NCBI RefSeq assembly: GCF_018343625.1
Contig: NZ_JAGYPG010000004.1
Span: 313,102-377,101, forward strand
DNA: 64,000 nt
Direction of reading: 5' to 3'
Source of the DNA: Lederbergia citri
GTDB lineage: Bacteria > Bacillota > Bacilli > Bacillales > Bacillaceae_C
The notes beneath the pieces are model-generated. The model saw only the letters and a program-made list of their open reading frames with translations. It had not been told where the DNA came from and searched no databases. Position 1 is the stretch's first letter; every line of letters begins with the position of its first letter. Both the position numbers and the translations under genes were made by a program. Shown here piece after piece: positions 1-9,214 of the stretch.

Positions 1-1047
1 CAATTGACATTTGAAAGTAAACCAATTAGTGAAATGAAAGAAACGCTGCAGATTGAGGAATATAAGAAATTTATTGAATGTGGATTAAAAGAAAATCTAC
101 ATTACGTAACTGTATTTCATCAAATGGATACAGAATTTTTGGTGCTAGTTGGAATAAATCATACATCCGAACGAAAACATGTGATTCAAGCTGTTCAACA
201 ATTTATAAAACATGCTCAAGTATCGATGCAGTCCGATATTTATGCCGTTATTAGTAAGGTGTATGAATCAAAGGTGGATTATTTGAGATTAGCGTATCAG
301 GATATTATTCATTCATCCTTATATCGAAATGTTGGAGTTGAGGGTTCTGTTTATGATTCCGAAACCATTCAACCTAAGGCACAGGTGTATTTTCCAATCG
401 AAAATGTGGAAAAATTACCCAATTTACTCGTTAGCGGAAATGAAAAGGACTCCATCCAGATTATCGATGACATTATCGTGCAAAATATCGATTTGAATAT
501 TCAACGTCATCAATTTGTGGCGATCTTGCAAAGTCTGCTTCTATACATGAAAAGACATCTCCAACTAAATGAAGAAGAACAACAAAAATTGCACATGCTT
601 GAAATGGAATTTGACGGTAGTATTAAGGACTCCAAAAACCTTGAAGATTTGAAAAGTACCTTTATGCAGGTAGTGAATTATATTTTAGAAAAAGGAAGAC
701 AGGCTCAAGACCAAGACAATAAATTAAATCCAGTCTTCATAGCTCATTATATAGAACTGCATTACATGGATAATATGTATCTTGAACATATGGCTTCGGT
801 TACAGATACATCATCAAAGTATTTCTCCAAGTATTTTAAAAATAATTTTGGTGTTAATTTTACTGAGTATTTACATCGTGTAAGAATCAATCATGCAAAA
901 GAATATCTAAAAAAAGAAAATATGACGATTGCGGAAATCGGGGAAAAAGTTGGTTATTTGAATGCAACCACTTTTGCAAGTACTTTTAAAAAATATACAG
1001 GTCTTTCTCCGACAAATTACCGGGAGAAAATAATAAATACAGGGTGA
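1..1047 (+). CDS. AraC-family transcriptional regulator, 5'-truncated by the window edge
   Basis: The reading frame is open from the first base, so the start lies outside the window. The last about 100 residues form an AraC-type double helix-turn-helix: YLEHMASVTDTSSKYFSKYF is the first helix pair and IAEIGEKVGYLNATTFASTF the second, followed by the usual KYTGLSPTNYRE end. The preceding 240 residues resemble the degenerate GGDEF-like middle domain of large Bacillaceae/Paenibacillus sugar-responsive AraC regulators, which often have a membrane sensor in front; that part is not visible here. It lies 38 bp upstream of a catabolic operon on the same strand and probably controls it. Family is certain; the inducer is unknown. 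Confidence 0.85.
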   Translation, partial: QLTFESKPISEMKETLQIEEYKKFIECGLKENLHYVTVFHQMDTEFLVLVGINHTSERKHVIQAVQQFIKHAQVSMQSDIYAVISKVYESKVDYLRLAYQDIIHSSLYRNVGVEGSVYDSETIQPKAQVYFPIENVEKLPNLLVSGNEKDSIQIIDDIIVQNIDLNIQRHQFVAILQSLLLYMKRHLQLNEEEQQKLHMLEMEFDGSIKDSKNLEDLKSTFMQVVNYILEKGRQAQDQDNKLNPVFIAHYIELHYMDNMYLEHMASVTDTSSKYFSKYFKNNFGVNFTEYLHRVRINHAKEYLKKENMTIAEIGEKVGYLNATTFASTFKKYTGLSPTNYREKIINTG

Positions 1048-1085
1048 TACAAGTTTCAAAGATTAAATGAATAGGGAGTGACAAC

Positions 1086-2102
1086 ATGAAAACGGTTGTG
1101 GAGTTAGAGGATTTCATGTCAAAACCTTCAATAGAGCTCATTGAACAATTATCCACATTAGACGGAGATATATTAATTTTAGGTGTAGGCGGAAAAATGG
1201 GCCCGACCCTTGCGAAAATGGCCAAAAGGGCGATAAACGCAGCTGGGGTTGAAAAAAGAGTCATTGGTGTATCTAGATTTTCCTCAGGAATTTTGAAACA
1301 AGAACTCGAAGACTATGGAATAGAGACGATTGCATTGGACTTATTAGAGGAAGGAGCAATGGAGTCACTTCCAAAAGTAAAAAATATTATTTATATGGCC
1401 GGTAATAAATTTGGAACATACGGTAATGAGCATTTTACATGGGCGATGAATGTGTATTTACCCGGAAAGGTTGCTGAAAGGTTTAAAGATTCACGCATTG
1501 TTGTTTTTTCCTCAGGAAATGTGTATCCTCTAACAAAAGTTGGGAGTACGAATTGTTCAGAGGACACATTTGTAGGTCCAATTGGGGAGTATGCCCAGTC
1601 TTGTCTAGGTCGGGAGCGAGTGTTCACCTATTTTTCTCATAAAAATCAAACACCTATTCTTATATATAGATTGAATTATGCCATTGATCTCAGGTACGGT
1701 GTATTGCTTGAAATAGCCAAACAAGTATATGAAGGAAATCCAGTTGATCTCACTATGGGTAGTGTCAATGTTATATGGCAAGGTGATGCAAATGAGTATG
1801 CTCTGCGCTCATTATTGCATTGCGAATCACCACCTAAAATATTGAACATTACAGGACCGGAAACGATTTCGGTTCGCTGGTTAGCTGAAGAATTTGGAAA
1901 ATACTTTAATAAAGCTGCTCACTTTATCGGTGAAGAACAAACAACCGCTCTATTAAATAATGCTTCGAAAGCTCATAAATTATTTGGATATCCTAAGGTG
2001 ACTCTTAACGAAATGATTGAATTAGTAGCAGGCTGGGTTAAGCTGGGCGGGGAAACATTAAATAAACCGACTCATTTCCAAGAACGGGAAGGAGTGTTTT
2101 AA
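1086..2102 (+). CDS. NAD-dependent epimerase/dehydratase family protein
   Basis: A 338-residue extended-SDR protein. The Rossmann dinucleotide motif is unusual in form, ILGVGGKMGPTLAKMA at about residues 32-47, and a serine-rich stretch, VVFSSGNVYPL, sits where the catalytic Ser lies. The usual YxxxK is not clean: the equivalent region reads EYAQSCLGRERV, with Tyr but no Lys at +4, so catalysis may be altered. The ATG follows AGGGAGTG. Its stop abuts the ATG of the next gene, so the two are translationally coupled. With an aldolase and two oxidoreductases downstream it probably oxidises or epimerises a sugar or sugar acid. Substrate unknown. Confidence 0.8.
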   Translation: MKTVVELEDFMSKPSIELIEQLSTLDGDILILGVGGKMGPTLAKMAKRAINAAGVEKRVIGVSRFSSGILKQELEDYGIETIALDLLEEGAMESLPKVKNIIYMAGNKFGTYGNEHFTWAMNVYLPGKVAERFKDSRIVVFSSGNVYPLTKVGSTNCSEDTFVGPIGEYAQSCLGRERVFTYFSHKNQTPILIYRLNYAIDLRYGVLLEIAKQVYEGNPVDLTMGSVNVIWQGDANEYALRSLLHCESPPKILNITGPETISVRWLAEEFGKYFNKAAHFIGEEQTTALLNNASKAHKLFGYPKVTLNEMIELVAGWVKLGGETLNKPTHFQEREGVF

Positions 2103-3155
2103 ATGCTTAGTCCAGTAGTAAAAAAAGCGTTGCAAAATGGTACTGTTATCCCCGCACATCCACTCGGTTTAACAGAAAATAGACAACTAGATGAGAAGAG
2201 TCAAAGAGCACTCACTCGTTATTATATTGATGCTGGTGTCGGTGGGATTGCTGTCGGCGTACATACAACGCAATTTGAAATTCGTAATCCTGAATTTAAT
2301 TTATATGAGAAAGTTTTATCACTAGCGATTGAAGAGATTGAAAAAGCTAAAGTAGCAGAATCATTTATTAAAATAGCTGGAATTTGCGGGCGAACCGAAC
2401 AAGCATTAAAAGAAGCTTCATTTGCGAAAAAAGTGGGTTACGATCTTGGGTTAGTAAGTCTTGGAGGATTAAAGGATTTAACAGAAGAGCAATTACTTAC
2501 TCATGTTAGAAGTGTCGCAGACATTATTCCTGTATTCGGCTTTTACTTACAACCATCTGTGGGTGGAAGGATTTTCAGTTATGAGTTTTGGAAATCGTTT
2601 GCTGACCTTCCAAATGTTCACGCTGTAAAAATAGCTCCGTTTAATCGATATCAAACATTTGATGTTGTTCGTGCTGTTTGCCATTCCAATAGAAATGAAG
2701 AAATCGCATTATACACAGGGAATGATGACAATATCGTAGCGGATCTTTTAACTACGTATCGAATAAAAGTTGGGAATAAAAAGATAGAAAAGAAAATAGT
2801 CGGTGGATTATTGGGGCATTGGTCGGTATGGACGAAAAAAGTTGTTGAGATATTCAATGAAATTAAAACGGTTCAAGATAAGGAATTTATTCCATCAGAA
2901 TTATTAACCCTAGGGCAGGAAATTACAGATGCAAATGCAGCCTTTTTTGACCCGAGCCACGATTTTAAAGGTAGCATTGCGGGAATAAATGAAATTTTGG
3001 CTAGACAAGGATTTTTAAAAGGAAATTGGTGCTTGCTTGAAAAAGAAAAACTGAGTCTTGGCCAAAATGAAGAAATTGATCGTGTATACGCACAATATCC
3101 TCATTTAAATGATGATAAGTTTGTAAGAAGTAACATAGAAAAGTGGTTTTCGTAA
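2103..3155 (+). CDS. dihydrodipicolinate synthase/N-acetylneuraminate lyase family aldolase
   Basis: A 350-residue TIM-barrel protein of the DapA superfamily, longer than the usual about 295 residues because of an extra C-terminal segment. Typical features are the N-terminal VIPAHPLGLTENRQLDEKSQ segment, GAGVGGIAVG-like phosphate/carboxylate-binding glycine region (YIDAGVGGIAVGVHT), and a candidate Schiff-base lysine in VHAVKIAPFNRY. Members cleave or form 2-keto-3-deoxy acids through a lysine imine. The ATG directly follows the stop of the upstream gene. In this operon a lyase for a keto-deoxy sugar acid is more likely than lysine biosynthesis. Exact reaction unknown. Confidence 0.8.
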   Translation: MLSPVVKKALQNGTVIPAHPLGLTENRQLDEKSQRALTRYYIDAGVGGIAVGVHTTQFEIRNPEFNLYEKVLSLAIEEIEKAKVAESFIKIAGICGRTEQALKEASFAKKVGYDLGLVSLGGLKDLTEEQLLTHVRSVADIIPVFGFYLQPSVGGRIFSYEFWKSFADLPNVHAVKIAPFNRYQTFDVVRAVCHSNRNEEIALYTGNDDNIVADLLTTYRIKVGNKKIEKKIVGGLLGHWSVWTKKVVEIFNEIKTVQDKEFIPSELLTLGQEITDANAAFFDPSHDFKGSIAGINEILARQGFLKGNWCLLEKEKLSLGQNEEIDRVYAQYPHLNDDKFVRSNIEKWFS

Positions 3156-3178
3156 AGGTAAACGTAGGAGGCCTACCA

Positions 3179-4174
3179 TTGAAATCAATCGTTGCAAGCA
3201 ATAAAAGGGTTAAAATTATAGAAGAAGAGATTCCTTCGATCAAACCTTCCCATATATTAATCAAAACATTATATTCAGCCATTTCTCCAGGTACCGAATT
3301 AAGTATGATAGAAAATAGTGTTGGAAAGGAATATGCAATCGGATATAGTGCAGTTGGAACAGTAATTGAATGTGGGGAAGATGTAGAAAATCTTGAAAAA
3401 GGTGACATTGTAGCGTGCTATGGTGCCCCTTATGTGCGACATTCTGAATACTTACTAGTTCCAAAAACGTTATGTATCAAAGTGCCGAATAATTTAACTG
3501 CTGAGGAAGCATCGCTTTGTGGATTAGGTGCTATTGCGATACATGCCCTCAGGATCGCCAACTTACAATTTGGAGAAACAGTTGTTGTTGCAGGCTTAGG
3601 AGTTCTTGGTCAACAGATTGCCAAAATAGCTGATGCAGCAGCTTATAACGTTATTGCCTATGATATTTCAGAAGAACGTACAGGGATGTTAGATAAGATT
3701 AAATCATTTTCATCTGTTGAAGAGATGGAAACGGCAATATATCAATCTACAAATAATAATGGTGCCGATGCGGTTTTAATATGTGCAGGTGGGAAACAAT
3801 CGATATTGACGAAGCAAAGTCTCGGGTGGATTCGTAATAAAGGAAAAGTAGTCATTGTAGGCGATATTGAACCAAATTTTCCCAGGGATCTTATGTTTGG
3901 AAAAGAAGCACAAATTCTAATCTCACGAGCGGGTGGTCCTGGTCGTTATGATAAAATTTACGAACAACAAGCCATTGATTATCCATATGGATTTATCCGT
4001 TGGACAGAAGGAAGAAATATCGGCGAATATTTGAGATTAGTAGATGAAAAAAGGATTGATATTCAACCGTATATTAAAGAAAAAGTATCGTTTAGTGAGG
4101 CTCCGGAAGTTTTTAAGAGTCTGTTAAATAAAAGATCAATCACTTTGACAAAGTTGATTGATTACTCCAACTAA
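3179..4174 (+). CDS. zinc-type (MDR) alcohol/polyol dehydrogenase
   Basis: A 331-residue medium-chain dehydrogenase. It has a GroES-like N-terminal half (ILIKTLYSAISPGTELSM) and a Rossmann cofactor motif, VVAGLGVLGQQIAKIA. The canonical zinc ligand GHE is not present (IGYSAVGTVIECG instead), so it resembles the zinc-poor L-threonine/bi-domain oxidoreductase-like branch. I place the start at TTG 3179 because AGGAGG at 3166-3171 lies 7 bp before it; an upstream GTG at 3143 in frame has no such site and would overlap the previous gene. Third gene of the catabolic operon. Confidence 0.8.
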   Translation: MKSIVASNKRVKIIEEEIPSIKPSHILIKTLYSAISPGTELSMIENSVGKEYAIGYSAVGTVIECGEDVENLEKGDIVACYGAPYVRHSEYLLVPKTLCIKVPNNLTAEEASLCGLGAIAIHALRIANLQFGETVVVAGLGVLGQQIAKIADAAAYNVIAYDISEERTGMLDKIKSFSSVEEMETAIYQSTNNNGADAVLICAGGKQSILTKQSLGWIRNKGKVVIVGDIEPNFPRDLMFGKEAQILISRAGGPGRYDKIYEQQAIDYPYGFIRWTEGRNIGEYLRLVDEKRIDIQPYIKEKVSFSEAPEVFKSLLNKRSITLTKLIDYSN

Positions 4175-4271
4175 CTATAAAAGAAAAAACATTGTTTTGA
4201 GTAGAGCGATAGGGACATGTGTAGATTTCGAAGTCACTGAAAAAATAAGTTTTATCATTAAGGAGGTTTAC

Positions 4272-5819
4272 ATGCTAGTAGATTTAGTGATTGTTGGTGG
4301 AGGGATGGGGGGCTGTGCGTCGGCTCTTTCTGCTTGTGCGAATGGTCTTCGGGTTTTTATGACGGAAGAAACAGACTGGATTGGGGGGCAAGTCACTTCT
4401 CAAGGTGTTCCACCAGATGAACATCCATGGATTGAAGAATTTGGATGTACAAAAAGATATCGGACTTACCGTAATAAAGTAATAGATACATATTTTAAGG
4501 CGTTTAATGTGAAAGAGGCTAGTCCTTCTTTTAATCCTGGCAATGGTCTTGTAAGTAAAATTTGTCATGATCCACGAGTTTCATTGCATGTTTTATATGA
4601 AATGCTTATGCCTTACCTTTTGACAAATCAATTACAACTTAGCTTAAATACAAAAATCATCTCAGTTCTAAAAATAGATAAAAACATACGTGAAGTGACA
4701 TTTGAAAATACGATTACTAGTGAAAAGGTGCAAGTGACATCTCCATATTTTATTGATGCAACAGAAACAGGGGACGTTCTCCCTTTGGCTGATATTGAAT
4801 ATGTTGTGGGAGCGGAGTCTAAAGCTGAAACGAGAGAACCTAATGGTTTAGAAGAGAGTAATCCAGAAGATATTCAAGCTTTCACATACGTATTGCCTAT
4901 GGAATATCGCGAAGGAGAAAATCATGTTATTCCAGAACCTGAAATGTACCAGTTTTGGAGAGAATTTCATCCCGATATTTGGCCGGACAAATATTTAAGT
5001 TTTTTTGCCCCGCATCCAATTACGAAAGAAAAAAGAGAGTATACATTATTTCGTGAAGAAACAGGGTTCCCACTTTGGGAATATCGTCGAATATTTTATA
5101 AAAACCAGTTTGAGTCACAATATAAAGCTGGTGACATAACATTGATGAATTGGCCACAAAATGATTACTTTTTAGGAAATATTTATGATGTTTCAGAAGA
5201 AGAAAAGGAGAAACATATATATCAGGCAAAACAGCTCAGCCTTTCACTTCTTTATTGGTTACAAACAGAAGCGCCGCGACGAGATGGGGGAATAGGTTAC
5301 CCAGGATTAAAGCTTAGAAAAGATATATTTGGCACAAAGGATGGATTGGCTAAATCGGCATATATTCGTGAATCTAGACGAATTAAAGCCGAGTATACGA
5401 TTCTTGAACAAGACGTATCTCCAGATTTTAATAAAGGGAGAACTGGAAAAAACTATCACGATCGGGTGGGAATCGGTTCCTATAGTATTGATTTACATCC
5501 AAGTATGGCTGGTAGAAATTATCTTGATATTAAAGCATTGCCTTATCATATTCCGTTAGGTGCATTACTATCGAAAGACGTCGACAACGTATTAGCCGGA
5601 TGCAAAAATATCGGAACGACACATATTACAAACGGTTGCTATCGCCTGCATCCTACGGAGTGGAATATAGGCGAAGCCTGCGGGGCATTAGTTGCGTTTT
5701 GTATAAAACACAATATCAATCCAAAAACGGTAAGAGAAGATGAAAAACTATTGACTGCATTTCAAGCGGAATTGAGAAAAGATGGATTTGAATTGGAATG
5801 GCCGGAGGAATTCTATTAG
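4272..5819 (+). CDS. FAD-dependent oxidoreductase (FAD_oxidored family)
   Basis: A 515-residue flavoprotein. The N-terminus carries the FAD-binding Rossmann motif DLVIVGGGMGGCASALSAC followed by the family-typical DWIGGQVTSQGVPPDEH. DATETGDVLPLADIEYVVG and a C-terminal GCKNIGTTHITNGCYRLHP block match the PF12831-type oxidoreductases found beside glycoside and sugar-acid catabolic genes. The start at ATG 4272 is fixed by a perfect AAGGAGG ending 5 bp upstream; an in-frame upstream start at 4158 would overlap the previous gene and lacks a site. Last gene of the operon, followed by a terminator at 5956. Substrate unknown. Confidence 0.82.
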   Translation: MLVDLVIVGGGMGGCASALSACANGLRVFMTEETDWIGGQVTSQGVPPDEHPWIEEFGCTKRYRTYRNKVIDTYFKAFNVKEASPSFNPGNGLVSKICHDPRVSLHVLYEMLMPYLLTNQLQLSLNTKIISVLKIDKNIREVTFENTITSEKVQVTSPYFIDATETGDVLPLADIEYVVGAESKAETREPNGLEESNPEDIQAFTYVLPMEYREGENHVIPEPEMYQFWREFHPDIWPDKYLSFFAPHPITKEKREYTLFREETGFPLWEYRRIFYKNQFESQYKAGDITLMNWPQNDYFLGNIYDVSEEEKEKHIYQAKQLSLSLLYWLQTEAPRRDGGIGYPGLKLRKDIFGTKDGLAKSAYIRESRRIKAEYTILEQDVSPDFNKGRTGKNYHDRVGIGSYSIDLHPSMAGRNYLDIKALPYHIPLGALLSKDVDNVLAGCKNIGTTHITNGCYRLHPTEWNIGEACGALVAFCIKHNINPKTVREDEKLLTAFQAELRKDGFELEWPEEFY

Positions 5820-5955
5820 AGAAAAAAATATATCTTTTTGCCTAAAAAGCATCACCTAATGTCAATGGACTTAGGTCAAAGAAGCAGAAGTATATTTACT
5901 TGAAATCAGAGGTTCGCACCATTTTTTAAATTTATCTAAACTACAAAATAAAAAC

Positions 5956-5986
5956 AGGCTTGCAAAGAACGATTTGCAAGCCTTTT
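5956..5986 (+). terminator. rho-independent terminator of the catabolic operon
   Basis: An 11-bp perfect stem, AGGCTTGCAAA pairing with TTTGCAAGCCT, closes a 6-nt loop and runs into a T tract. It lies 136 bp after the FAD oxidoreductase stop and is the only clear hairpin there. Confidence 0.9.
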
Positions 5987-6161
5987 CGGATTACCCTATG
6001 TACATGTAAAATGTACAACTTACCTCTAATAATAGATAACCTCGTTTAATAATTATCCTATTATCTTACTTCATTTTTATAAACATCCATTATTATATCG
6101 ATATAATATCCATTTTAAGTCGTTTTTATTAACATTCTGTGAATAAACTTCATGAAAACTT

Positions 6162-6223
6162 TGTGACTTTTATCACATTTAACTGTTTTTATTATTTGAT
6201 GATAATAAAATATGATATATAAC
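6162..6223 (+). promoter_or_regulatory. putative qox promoter with Crp/Fnr-like box
   Basis: TGTGA-N6-TCACA occurs at 6162-6177, matching the Crp/Fnr-family half-site pair. A second half-site-like CTGTGAAT lies at 6137-6144. A plausible sigma-A promoter follows: TTGATG at 6196-6201 and TATAAC at 6218-6223 with a 16-bp spacer. This would put the box about 60 bp before the transcription start, a class I activator position. Bacillus Fnr and ResD use related sequences; which protein binds is inference. The rest of the 455-bp gap from 5820 to 6274 holds the upstream terminator and AT-rich sequence. Confidence 0.45.
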
Positions 6224-6274
6224 TTTGGTATTTTTACATTTTAGATTTCATCTTCAAAGAAAGAGGGGACCTGA

Positions 6275-7216
6275 ATGAAAATGAAATGGGCTTTTTTTAG
6301 TTTTGTTATTACATGTATGTTTGCATTAACCGGTTGTGAACCATTAATGGTTTTAGATCCAAAAGGGCCTCAAGCAGAAACACAAGCCAATGTGATTTGG
6401 ATTTCGATTGCGACGATGGCAATTATTGTGATTGCGGTCTTCACCCTATTAATATTTGTCGTTACCAAATATCGAGCATCTAAACAAAGTAACGATTACG
6501 AACCACCACACATTGAAGGGCATCCGGTCGTTGAATCAATTATTGTAGGTATTCCCGTCATAATCATTATATTTCTCTCGATTGTCACGGTTAAATCGAC
6601 TTATGAAGTCGAAGCAACACCAAAAGGATATGAAGATCATAAGCCATTAACGATTTATGCTTCTTCCTCTGATTGGAAATGGCACTTTAGTTATCCAGAA
6701 GAAAATATCGAAACGGTTAATTATTTATATATCCCAACAAATCGTGCGTTAGAATTCAAACTTTACTCATATGGACCGATTACAAGCTTTTGGATTCCTC
6801 AGCTTGGCGGTCAAAAATATGCTATGTCAGATATGGTAACGACTTTGCACTTAGCAGCCAGCGTACCTGGTGAATACATGGGAAGAAATGCGAACTTTAG
6901 TGGGAAGGGATTCGCAGAAAATACGTTTCAAGTGAAAGCCATGCCTCAAAAAGAATTTGATAAATGGGTTGAAGAGGTAAAAGCGACTGCCGAGCCATTA
7001 ACGGAAAATAAATTCAATGAACTATTAGAACCAGGTCATCTTGGACAATTAACGTTTAGCGGCACACATTTAACCTTTTTACCTGCTCCGGAAGGTGAAT
7101 ATGGCGGTCATCATCATGGATCAACTGATTCGGATGAAGGTTCAAAACAACATCACGATGAACATGCACAGAATAGGCAAGATTCCCATGAAAAAACAGA
7201 AAAACATCATCATTAA
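6275..7216 (+). CDS. qoxA: cytochrome aa3 quinol oxidase subunit II
   Basis: A 313-residue lipoprotein subunit of the aa3-600 menaquinol oxidase. The signal peptide ends in the lipobox LTGC with Cys21. Two membrane helices follow (about 40-62 and 85-105), then a cupredoxin domain with SSDWKWHFSYPEENIETVN and IPQLGGQKYAMSDM. The CuA cysteines of cytochrome c oxidases are absent, as expected for a quinol oxidase. The C-terminal about 40 residues are rich in His, Asp and Glu, which is more than in B. subtilis QoxA. First gene of qoxABCD, preceded by GAGGGGAC. Confidence 0.95.
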   Translation: MKMKWAFFSFVITCMFALTGCEPLMVLDPKGPQAETQANVIWISIATMAIIVIAVFTLLIFVVTKYRASKQSNDYEPPHIEGHPVVESIIVGIPVIIIIFLSIVTVKSTYEVEATPKGYEDHKPLTIYASSSDWKWHFSYPEENIETVNYLYIPTNRALEFKLYSYGPITSFWIPQLGGQKYAMSDMVTTLHLAASVPGEYMGRNANFSGKGFAENTFQVKAMPQKEFDKWVEEVKATAEPLTENKFNELLEPGHLGQLTFSGTHLTFLPAPEGEYGGHHHGSTDSDEGSKQHHDEHAQNRQDSHEKTEKHHH

Positions 7217-7267
7217 TAGATGTAGAGTTTGTTAACAAATCGTTTTGCATGAAAGGAGTCAAAAAGT

Positions 7268-9214
7268 ATGAATTACTTTGATCGATTTGCCATTCCACAT
7301 CCAAGCCCGGCGATTTATGCTTCGATGGTTGCTATCGGTCTTACCGTTATTGCCATCGTCGTCGGCTTAACATATTTTAAAAAATGGGGTTACTTATGGC
7401 GCGAATGGTTGACAACTGTTGACCATAAACGAATTGGTATTATGTATTTAATTTCCGCCTTACTAATGTTATTTCGTGGTGGCGTAGATGCGCTCATGAT
7501 GCGGGCACAAACTGCTGTTCCTGAAAATACGCTTTTAGATGCCCAGCACTATAATGAGGTGTTTACCACCCACGGGGTGGTAATGATTATTTTTATGGCA
7601 ATGCCATTTATCTATGCTTTAATGAATTTCGTTGTACCACTACAAATTGGTGCACGTGATGTGGCGTTCCCTCGCTTGAATGCATTAAGTTTTTGGTTAT
7701 TTTTTATGGGGGCCATGTTGTTCAATATTTCTTTCGTCATTGGTGGTTCACCTGATGCTGGCTGGACTTCCTATTTTCCACTTGCGGGTAATGACTTCAG
7801 TCAATCGGTTGGAACCAATTATTATATGCTTTCGATCCAGATTGCTGGTATTGGGACATTAATATCGGGAATTAACTTTATTACAACGATATTAAAAATG
7901 AGAGCGCCAGGTATGACATTGATGAAAATGCCAATGTTTACATGGACTGCTTTCATTACGAATGCCATTGTTGTTTTTGCTTTTCCGGTGTTAACGATCG
8001 CTCTGTTATTAGGAACAATGGATAGACTTTTTGGTGCAAACTTTTTTACAACAACCAATGGTGGCATGGACATGCTTTGGGCGAACCTTTTCTGGGTTTG
8101 GGGACATCCAGAGGTTTATATCTTGATTCTTCCAGCATTTGGTATTTATAGTGAGGTTATCTCTACTTTTTCACGACGTAATCTCTATGGATATAAATCA
8201 ATGGTCGCTTCCATCGTTATTATCTCGTTTTTCTCATTCCTAGTTTGGACCCACCATTTCTTTACAATGGGGCAAGGGCCACTAACAAATAGTATTTTCT
8301 CAATTACTACAATGGCTATCGCGATTCCAACCGGAATTAAGATTTTTAACTGGCTGTTGACGATGTGGAAAGGAAAAATTAAATTTACGGTTCCGATGCT
8401 TTATGCGATTGGTTTTATTCCGATTTTTACAATCGGTGGGGTAACTGGGGTAATGCTAGGGATGGCAAGTGCTGATTATCAATATCATAATACGATGTTT
8501 TTAGTCGCACACTTCCACTACACCATTATTCCTGGGGTAGTATTTGCGATGCTTGCCGGACTTACGTATTGGTGGCCAAAAATGTTCGGTTTCATGCTAA
8601 GCGAAAGAATCGGAAAATGGGCATTCTGGTTTATTGCTATTAGCTTTAATGTCACTTTCTTCCCAATGTTCTTCACTGGTTTAGACGGACAGGCGCGCAG
8701 GATGTACACATACTCTGAAGCAACTGGGTTTGGTCCATTGAACTTAATTTCATTTGTCGGTGCGGTAGGACTTGCCATTGGTTTTGCTTTAATTGTCTAT
8801 AATGTTTACTACAGTACTCGTTATGCTTCAAGAAATATTAGTTCAGATCCATGGGATGCACGCTCGCTTGAATGGGCAACACATAGTCCAGTTCCATCAT
8901 ATAACTTCGCTGTCACACCGCAAGTTAGTTCAATTGAAGCATTCTGGGATGCTAAGAAAAAGAATATTCCTTTATTCCAAGGAAAATTGGATAAGATTCA
9001 TATGCCAAATAATAGTGGTGTTCCTTTTATTATGAGTAGTATTTTCTTTGTTTGGGGATTTTCATTCGTATTTAGCATGTGGATTCCAGCGATCATTACA
9101 ACGATCGGTATATTTGTTTGTATGGCACATCGTTCATTTGAAAAGGATAACGGATATTATATTTCTGTTAAAGAAGTTGAAGATACAGAAAAAAAGCTGC
9201 GAGGTGTTAGCTAA
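7268..9214 (+). CDS. qoxB: cytochrome aa3 quinol oxidase subunit I
   Basis: A 648-residue heme-copper oxidase subunit I. Heme and copper ligands are visible: TTHGVVMII (low-spin heme His), WGHPEVYILILPAFG (CuB His and the cross-linked Tyr), THHFFTMG (two CuB His) and VAHFHYTII (heme a3 and heme a His). The N-terminal extension with an additional helix and the C-terminal helices beyond twelve match QoxB-type length. It reduces oxygen to water using menaquinol and pumps protons. AAGGAG lies upstream of the ATG. Its stop overlaps the qoxC ATG by one base. Confidence 0.97.
   Translation: MNYFDRFAIPHPSPAIYASMVAIGLTVIAIVVGLTYFKKWGYLWREWLTTVDHKRIGIMYLISALLMLFRGGVDALMMRAQTAVPENTLLDAQHYNEVFTTHGVVMIIFMAMPFIYALMNFVVPLQIGARDVAFPRLNALSFWLFFMGAMLFNISFVIGGSPDAGWTSYFPLAGNDFSQSVGTNYYMLSIQIAGIGTLISGINFITTILKMRAPGMTLMKMPMFTWTAFITNAIVVFAFPVLTIALLLGTMDRLFGANFFTTTNGGMDMLWANLFWVWGHPEVYILILPAFGIYSEVISTFSRRNLYGYKSMVASIVIISFFSFLVWTHHFFTMGQGPLTNSIFSITTMAIAIPTGIKIFNWLLTMWKGKIKFTVPMLYAIGFIPIFTIGGVTGVMLGMASADYQYHNTMFLVAHFHYTIIPGVVFAMLAGLTYWWPKMFGFMLSERIGKWAFWFIAISFNVTFFPMFFTGLDGQARRMYTYSEATGFGPLNLISFVGAVGLAIGFALIVYNVYYSTRYASRNISSDPWDARSLEWATHSPVPSYNFAVTPQVSSIEAFWDAKKKNIPLFQGKLDKIHMPNNSGVPFIMSSIFFVWGFSFVFSMWIPAIITTIGIFVCMAHRSFEKDNGYYISVKEVEDTEKKLRGVS

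Noticed and set aside
2103..3155. dapA of lysine biosynthesis
   Set aside because: It is about 55 residues too long, sits with oxidoreductase genes behind an AraC regulator, and no other lysine gene is near.
6162..6177. Box called a Rex operator
   Set aside because: Rex sites are TTGTGAA-type with TTCACAA; here the inner bases are C and A, which fits Crp/Fnr better than Rex. Left as family-level call.
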